The notes under the pieces were generated by a model. It saw only the letters and a program-made list of their open reading frames with translations. It did no database searches and was not told where the DNA came from. A stretch of 64,000 bases of DNA from Galaxea fascicularis (Eukaryota > Cnidaria > Anthozoa > Scleractinia > Euphylliidae): contig OX419337.1 of the NCBI GenBank assembly GCA_948470475.1, positions 31,980,372 to 32,044,371 on the forward strand. The letters run 5' to 3'. Positions 27,431 to 36,400 of the stretch are shown here, one piece after another (within the stretch, counting starts at the first letter, position 1; each line of letters starts with the position of its first letter). The position numbers were made by a program, and so were the translations under genes.

Positions 27431-30400
27431 ACTTGCAAGATTCAAGATGGCGGCCGAAAACGTTCGTGAACGTAAACAGCCATCGGAATGGTAAAGCGTA
27501 GCAGGTTAGACTTTCAAAAACAGAATTCATCAAATCAAATAGAAGCAGTTTCAAACGTTTTATTTGTTAACAAAGGTATGTTCCAGTTCTGGTATAATTT
27601 ACAGTAAACTAAGACTGAAACATATCCGTGCCGGAGGACCCGTTTGCCCTTCTTTTGTGCGTCTGTTTTTCATTTTTCCGCCAATTTGTGCGTCAGGGAA
27701 ATCCTTGGCGAAAAATGAGGATCCAAAACTTACAGTATGGACCGAGAAAACGATGTTAGTAAGATATTATAACCCTGAGGTTAATCGGGCGCGCGGGAAA
27801 GGATCATATTTTCTCAAATTTAACGGGCCAAAGAGTAGCAGAATACGGCCCGCAAAACCGACCAATCACAGCGCGCGTACTAACTGAGAGATATAATACA
27901 ACTTCTTACTTCCCATATCCACATTTCCTTCAGCCTTTTCTTTCGCTTGCGTTCAAACAAATGGGCTGACAAGAATATGGTCTCCTTTGTTTCGAGGTCC
28001 AGGATGCTTGTGAAAAATGAACATAGAAGTCATGCCAGGCAATATTTTACGTGGTCTTACTGTTTGTGTTGGTTTTTGAATTTTTTCATTGAAAGCACTC
28101 TAAATTGCTTTGAACAGTTGCTTCATAACTCTTAGTAAAATGTCTTAGAATTTTCGTATTTTGGTGATTTCTTTCAAACTCGGTGTACACAGTACAACTC
28201 AGCCTCTACTAAGCGACCGCACTCAGGGAAATGGAGCGGAGTGGCCGCCTATCTGTGGGGACTGGCCACTAGCCGTAAAAGGTTCTTTGGTCACATGATT
28301 TTGTCACATGTTTATGGGCGTCATTCGAGACCCTTTAACTGTGAACGCCATTTTGTGCGCGCCAAAACATCCCTCAGGTTAAAACAACTTGAGGTTAGTT
28401 GAATAATGTCAGCTTTGAATTCCATTAGTGAGGTTCAGAACGTGTTGCGTCTTTTCACTAGAAACGTTGGAGTTTTTCGAGGAGCTGAAGAAGGAAATGA
28501 AAGACCTCGCCATGCCAGTAATTGTGTACAACAACCTCCTTCACGTGTATTCCTTCCACGGTGAGTAAGACCTGGCCACAATAGCCCATCTTACAGTTGC
28601 GTGTTGAGTAGAAGCGAGGCTGGGGATGACCTTGTTTTGATACAGACCTCGCTCCTTTTCTCGTGTAAATCATGTTGTTGTTATGCTGACTAGTCCATAT
28701 TTGCACGAGAAAGACAGAGAGGTTTGTATCAAAACTAGGTCACCTCCAGCCTAATCTCGGTTACATTACACTTCATTCACTAAATAGCGAGTTATTCACT
28801 GGATAAAGGCATCCATTCCTTAAAACCTGGGGCTCGATGTTGGATTTGTTTAGTGGCGGACTAGCGTGGCTTTATGTGAAATTCCAAACAATCCCTGATA
28901 CACATAGATATATGTTGTGCCGCGTAGCACTATAAACACATACAAGTGGTGGAACAGAGAATTAACTCTGAAGTGTAAATTAAAGTCCTAATTTACACTT
29001 CAGAGTTTACACTCCAGAGTTAATTCTCTGTTCCACCACTTGTATGTGTTTATAGTGCTACGCGGCACAACATATATATGTACCCTTACTTTCTCTTCGC
29101 CGCGATTCACCACCTTAATCGTCCCCGACTTTCTCTGTCCGACCTCGTAGCTTAGTCGGCAGAGCAACGGTAGATCTAATCCGGAGGTCGTGGGTTCGAT
29201 TCCCACCGAGGTCATAAGAATTTTGTTTGCCTCGTGTGGTTCCCTGATACCCTTTACTAGGGCTAACGCCCAGTGGGTTTTCATGGGTTTCTCTTAGCAC
29301 TTTAATTTACACTTCAGAGTTAATTCTCTGTTCCACCACTTGTATGTGTTTATAGTGCTACGCAGCACAACATATATATGTACCCTTACTTTCTCTTCGC
29401 CGCGATTCACCACCTTAATCGTCCCCGACTTTCTCTGTCCGACCTCGTAGCTTAGTCGGCAGAGCAACGGTAGATCTAATCCGGAGGTCGTGGGTTCGAT
29501 TCCCACCGAGGTCATAAGAATTTTTTCTTTGCCTCGTGTGGTTCCCTGATACCCTTTACTAGGGCTAACGCCCAGTGGGTTTTCATGGGTTTCTCTTAGC
29601 ACTTTAATTTACACTTCAGAGTTAATTCTCTGTTCCACCACCTGATACACATAGATTCGTTACTCTGACAGGAAACGCCTTCAGAAGTGTCATGTTCAGG
29701 AAATCGTTGTCATTCAGTGTGATTGTTGCCTTTATTTACATCGTGGGCTTTGGCCTTGAATTGGAAAGCTGATTTCTGCAGGTTCAAAATTTGGTTTAAT
29801 TCAAAACCAGTAATCTTAGAAAGGTATCGTGTAGAGCCTCAAAGGAGAACAAAAATAATTGGCTTATAACGATTTTTCTCAACTGGGAAACATGGAAAAC
29901 CCCGACATTTTTTCAACTCGAAATCTGGGTCTATCCTGACCATACGTGGTGTCATCAACTGTGTACGCATACGTCTCATCTCGAATTTATTTCATGGTGA
30001 ATTAGAAGGTAAACCATAGCAGCTGATATCCTGAATAGACACCATCCTTACACATCCACACGATGAACATTTACCGAAACACGGCCGCGCATTTTTTTTT
30101 TCTTTTTACAAAAACACATCTATTTCCCGGCGAGTTGAATCACGGACACGGTGAATCCGCATATACAGCAGGCCTAAAAACCGAAACTGAGCGGTTGCAG
30201 CGAAAAATACAAACGTTAAGGTCAAAGTTCCTAATGCAATTCCACAAGAAGCTTTAAAGTTTAAACAAACTTGGGGTAATATTTTTTCCGACTTTAATCT
30301 TACGGTTTTGGTATCGCCCCAAACGCGCCGTGAACAGTTTATTGAAGCGTCTCTCCCTACGAAGGTTTTAAGGATGGTTTTCACAAGGAAACGTATCAGT

Positions 30401-33400
30401 TTACTATGGACATTAGTAGGCCGTTTCTGGTGTGATCTGCTCACATCATCCATATGGGATTGATCTTTGCATCCGCAATAACATTTTTATCCAGTCATAT
30501 GAGTTTAGCATAGATAATTTCCTTATTTTGGTGGTGCGTTCTTGGCGCAAATTAACATAATAAGTAATGGTACAGGGTGGCGTTGGCAAACAAACAAAGA
30601 TAATGAGTGACATGTCACATACGACGCCGTGAGAAATCAGAGTGACTGGACGTCTGTTATCCTTTCAGGGGACATTGAATCTCAATGGAAAGTCTTTGAG
30701 AAGATCAAAGAAAACAACTTAAAGCCTAACCAGTTTTCGTATTCGAATATCGTGAGAACCTTCTTAATCAAGTAAGTACAAGGAAATATTTAGCACTGAG
30801 CTGTCATATTGACTGGTTATCCTGTAGAGTTGCGCTCAAGTGACGTTTGGCCACGAGAGATACCGTCGTAAGTTTGAAACCCAAATCTACGTAGCCTTGT
30901 TCTCTAACAGTTTTTTCTAGATATGTTGTAACTAAAAGATTGCGAGAACTCCGAAATATTCTTTAATTTCCGGGCTCGAAAATTCACCCGTTAGATTTCT
31001 CTGTGGAAGCATCACCAAGAAAGTTGTTTCTTTTTCTTGTGCAAATAGTACACCCATATAACAGGTGTCTTTTTCATCAGGGATGACATTGATACAGCGC
31101 TTAAAATATTTCAAGATGCAAAGGAAGACGGAGAGTTTCTATCAGATGCCACATGTCTTCTAATGTTGAATTCCATGGCCAGGACAGGCCGCTTAGAGCA
31201 TTTTGAAAATGGTAAGAAAACACGAATGTTCCATGAATTCAGTAGCTCACTCTAGAACTTTGCTCTTTTTATGTTGTTGAAGACAAAAGTTTTTTTCCTT
31301 TGAGCAGCTGTTACTTGACAGCAGCAATTGCCAGGGCAACACCTATGGTCCTTTGTAACAGCAGACTGGAAGCTGTCTGTTCTGTTATGCAGCACATATA
31401 AGATCCAGCGAGCGGTTAAGCGATGTCTTCTCCAATTTACTTAATTTCACCGATAAGTTCTCGCTTTCTGCGAGTAGTGAAGGTTTGAGCCATGTGCCCA
31501 TGAACCTATGAATAAATGGATTGAATTGAGTGATCTGAGCAAAAAGTTGGACTGCTCGCGGTCCACTAAAAGACACGCTTAAGTTCTTTCTCAAAATTTG
31601 GTTTGGATACGATGTATAGTGTCCAATTTTGTCTGCGATTATGCTGGTGATAAAACAAATCGAGCTTCCGCTATGCGGTTGTCTTGTATGATTACAGACC
31701 CAATAGCAGTATACTCAACTAAAGAAGCTGGTGCTGCGTCGATGGGGGAGTGGTACACGAAACGTTTTATTAGCAGGGTTGATAACGTAAATTGGCCATC
31801 CTAAAGGGATTCAAAAAGCGGACGTTTCGAACGTTGACCCCTTGTCAGAGGGAATTCGAATCTTCGCTTTCACCTTTACGGTGGCCAATTTACGTTATCA
31901 ACTCTGTTGTTATAACCACATTTTTGTGCACTATACTCCGTCTTATTATTATTCCAAATTCAGTCTTTCGGTTTTAATATTCCCGACGTAAAAGTGACTT
32001 TGCTTCGAAAGGCTTTTCTCTCGGTACTCCAGTTTTCCCCTCTCATCAAAAACCAATATTTAATTTGACTTGTAATTAGATTCTTTGAAACCAGTTGATA
32101 CCAGCTGACTGTATTGTCAGCTGCTTGGTCTTTACAGAATAAATAAAGTTTATTATTCCAAAATAAAACACGCAAAACATGTTCAGGTAGTGGTCAGTGG
32201 GTTGAAAATAATTCATGAATTGAGAAGACGTGTGTAAAGGGATCCATTACTTTTAAGTAAAAACCAAATTTTTTAGTTTAAATTCCTATTTTTTCTTTTT
32301 TTATTCTTTTGAATGTTCTTTTATAGTGTTTCCACAATAAGTTATGAAAGCTAAATACTTAAGCAACGCTCGTTCGTTCGTTCGTTCGTTAACGTTCTTT
32401 CTTTTATTAATTCGTTCATTTATTCATTCATTCGTTGGTTATTTGTCTTTCACGACAGGCTGAAGACGAACTTAGTTCAGCTACCTCGTTCTCACCCATT
32501 TCTGACATTTTATAATTCAGTTTCCAAGCCGTCTGGTGGCTAATAACTTCCTTGATTCATTCTTGTTCTTTCTTTAGTGTTGGAAGACATCATGACTAAC
32601 CGAATAGCTTCAGGATATAGTATGAAGTGGCCGGGGTTACTGCGTGGTCTGATGTTTTGCTGCCTGCACGCTGGAAAGAAGGATCTTGCTTTGAAACTTC
32701 AGCTGGTAAGTTTCCGCTGTGTACTTTGCATTGCACTTCAAAGAAACTCTCGCCAACCGGGAAATAATCCCCTCAGTACAAAGGGTTCAACATTAGGTTT
32801 TCGCGGTCTCAAACTTGTCCGCTGGGCGAGAATCGTAGAAAGCGGTCTTGCCCTGGTTGGCGCGCGTTTCTCAAAACTCCCGAAAACATTTGTTGTTATT
32901 TCAAGAATATTTTAAGATAACTTGTTATAAATCTAAGAAATGCATTAGACTTGTTTTCTACCAATCGACAGAAAACCGACTTGAAAAATACTTATCATTA
33001 GTGTTTTCCTGCGTTTTACAGTAGATCAGCAGTAGAGAACATAGAACTGAGGCATACCTTAGGTCTTGTCATTGGTCACTCAACGAACGAGAAGTGGACT
33101 GGGACCGAATACAAACTTGATTGAAATCAAGCAAATTGAACTAAATTGTTTCCACATGAGAAGAAACTTCAAAATAAGTAGTTTCAGTAAGTTTGAGCAT
33201 ATATGTTTGGTTAACGAGCAAGAAATTCTGATTCAATCGATTTTTTTTTCAACTGAATGACCTCAAAGTTGATAAGGTGTCAGTTTTTGAGATGGTCTTT
33301 GATGTGGCAGAAACAGTTTTTCCAACTGATAAATTTAAAAACCTGTCCCTAAATGTGTACCGTGTGTACCATTGATTTCATGGGCGTAATTCATTCTCGG

Positions 33401-36400
33401 GAGCAGAATTTCCACCCTGCAAAATGTTCCACAATATTCAACCGGTTAAACATTTGGGAGCAAGCTCCCAGGGCAAATTGTGTATACTAGTCGTGCAAAT
33501 TGACCCTGGAGCATGCTCCTGGACCAAAACCCCCCGTGTGTAATTCGCCAGGGCCCGGTTGTTCGAAAGCCGATTAACGCTAACCCAGGATTAAAAGTTA
33601 ATCAAGGAGCTTATTTCTCTGTCCCCAAATGTTGTTCAATGCCGATACTCTGCAAAATTTTAGATTAGGGGAAGTCAATCCTGAAAAACAAAAAGCAGCG
33701 AAAACAACTTTCATCCAATTGTTAAAAAATGCAATCAAAGTTTACGCTAATCCTGGATTATGTTAATCGGCATTCGAACGAACAGGCCCAGTAGACTAGC
33801 CGTTTGTTAAGTTGGTCTAAGTTCTTTTATGTTTTTAATACCTAGGAGCACGAAATTCGAGTGGAAGTTCATGCATTTGTTGCATATTCGGAAAACTCTG
33901 CAAAACGAGGAGAGGTAAGACTTTGTTTTGACACTCCGTGTTGTAGTTCCATTGCGCAGCTTTGAAATTATGGTTCCATTGGTTTTGGTTTATAACTCGA
34001 AGTTTGCCTTGTTATTGAGGATTGTAAACTAGCTGAGATACTACACGCGTTTCGATTAGTCAAAACCCTATGGTTTATTTTGCTGGTAAACTCATACAAA
34101 ACTTGTTACTGATTTACAAGTTTTTCTCGTGTTCTCCCAACCTCCCGCGTGGGTTTATTTCGCCAGGAAAACCCATAGAAAATGAGGTATAATGCTTATT
34201 TCTCGTCTCTTCTTCCTTAGCTGGAATTTATGGCGTATTCGTCATGATATTGAGAGGCACAAGTTCTTTTGCATTCTTTTGACTGCATGGAACGTTTCTC
34301 TACTTTTATGTGGAAATGATGAAATGCCGGTACCACCAGCCGAGAAAAGATACCCTATAAACATGTATATCCTGCCCTCTAAAAGAATCGGTTGAACATC
34401 ATATATCCGGGGTACGAAAAAGCCAACGTTAGTGCTTTGCCACACCCCCTCCCTTCGCCCCCTTCCCCCTCCCCCTGATAAAATGCTTTAGCGCACTCTG
34501 GGATCTTCCGATCCAGTGGGTTGTATCGGCGACTGTTTGGCGCGTAGCTACTCTTAGTATGTCTGTACACAAGCCTTCAAAAGTGACACCAGCATCGCAT
34601 ACTTCTCACCTGTAGGTCCAAGCCGTGTTAAACGCGATTGAATTCTTCAAGGAAAATGATATCAACCCTGCCGCCTTGTATCTACCTCTTATCAGAGCGC
34701 ACGGTAAGTTCAACTGAGCCAGCTTCCATGGCTCGTTCAATTCACAATATTGCTTTAGACTTGTGATTGTAAAATACGATCGGCTGCAAGAACACAAATA
34801 TAACAGTAGTAAATTATTCTCGTATCCCGGGGAATGTTTAGTTATTCAGCGTGATCTTTTCCAGAGAGGGAAATGAATTTCAAAGAACCTGAAGATTGGG
34901 CATTAAGCCCTGGAGCGCTATGCACAGAAATTATCAAGCGCTGGCTTATCAGGCCTCTCAACTCTTGGAATCAGGTGACTAAATGTGGTCGTTATCTGCG
35001 AAGGTTGTTCTCTTTCTTAACAAGAAGAAAGAGTAAATTGGGTTTGTGACCACGTTTTATAACGTGATTCTTAGAGTTTGTACGTCACAAAGAAGCGTCA
35101 TATCTTCATTTCCGCTGATAATACGGCTGTGGTAAGAATGAAGCGAGTCTCGGATTCTTTATAATTTGTTTATCTCTGTGGAATCGTTTCATTGCACCAC
35201 TTTCATGAGCAAAGAAAGTGATGAGTAAGGGATCTTCTTGTCGGGCCATTGGATGCTATCGTTGACATGACGGACGTGCCGGTAATGTAGTGGGTCTGTG
35301 GGTCTCTCCTTGTTGGATTTCAGGCTCTAACATAAAGAAAAGGAATTGGTGTTGCTAATAGTCAAGCCAGTACGTATCACATGGCCTAGTTCACAGTATA
35401 CGGATTGTACTGCTTGACTAATTGATAATACCCTTTATGTTAGATGCACGAAAGGACCCTGATGCAATCAAGGGTGTGCACGAGCAGCTGGTGTCCGAAG
35501 GGGTGGAACTCGACTCCTCGTTTGTTCAACAGTACAATCAAATCCTTCTCAAGTACGCTGGTACAACGTTAAGCGAGACAGACCCACCCCAACAGGTAAG
35601 TATTACAAAATGTTGAAGAATTTTTGTCTTCGATTGACAAGCTGTGTAGTTATTGAGCATCCCAAAATCATAAGCTTCGTATGTTTGTTAGGCTTTTTTT
35701 GTTGGCGGCGGTGGGGGAGGGGTGTGGAAGAGCGAAAGTCGGCTGACGGGGGAAGCGGTCATAGGAGGACATAAGAGCAAATGCTAAAATTTTGTCTGAT
35801 AACTTATGAATTCATTTGAATAGTATACTGGGTACATGCAGCTCTCTTTTCCTATCCATTATTTTGTTTCTTCGGGGTGATGTGTTGATTATCTCGACTT
35901 GTAAAGACTTAGCTTTCAGTGTTAGGAGAGGAGCGTGTTTGACGTGAGCACAGAACATTTAAAGGGCCCTTTTATATCCACTGAAATAGGATGTGCTGTT
36001 ATTCCGCGCAAGAAAATCCGACTTCATATCTCGGAGAAGTCGTTTTTAGCGTTTACTGTACGACTCGTAATTGGTTTAAAATCGTCGTTTAAGTTGCAAT
36101 CAAAGATTTCGTTTTCTCGGTCATTGATGATCTATTCGGGGTGGAGTTGGGGTGGGGTCGGGCAGGTATGTAACGAAGTGGTAGAGGGTTAGGTGACTAT
36201 AGCAAAGTGTGAGGAATATCAATTCCTTCTGTTGTTGCTGTTGTATTAATTGTCGGGTTCGTACTCTAGATACTCGTGCAACCCGTGAGTCACGGATAGC
36301 ATTGTGCAGTGCTCCACATTTTGTTGCGTAGACTCCAGCAAGTTGTCAGTGTTTTATTATTCATTCTGATTATTGTCATTTACTGTCAGTAGCATATTCA

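Larger units (their letters stand above)
28894..29656. mobile_element. dimeric tRNA-like SINE insertion with inverted arm and 16-bp target duplication
   Basis: CCTGATACACATAGAT occurs exactly at 28894-28909 and 29641-29656. The 731 bp between them consists of an inverted arm of about 60 bp (28922-28982) followed by two direct copies of a unit of about 300 bp (phased at 29021 and 29321, with a third partial start at 29623). Each unit carries a 73-nt tRNA-like module (29141-29213 and 29441-29513). The long exact target duplication points to LINE-type target-primed insertion, and the inverted 5' arm resembles twin-priming products. The minus-strand reading frames of 94 and 102 codons over the units are antisense to the tRNA-like module and non-coding. 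Confidence 0.75.

Noticed and set aside
29000..29602. Minus-strand frames of 94 and 102 codons with a repeated protein sequence
   Set aside because: They are antisense to the tRNA-like modules of a duplicated SINE; the repetition comes from the DNA duplication. This antisense-tRNA translation is a common misannotation.
35000..35120. Exon candidate SLYVTKKRHIFISADNTAV between the last LRPPRC repeats
   Set aside because: It is not needed for phase and does not match LRPPRC; joining 34703 to 35444 already restores the family sequence.
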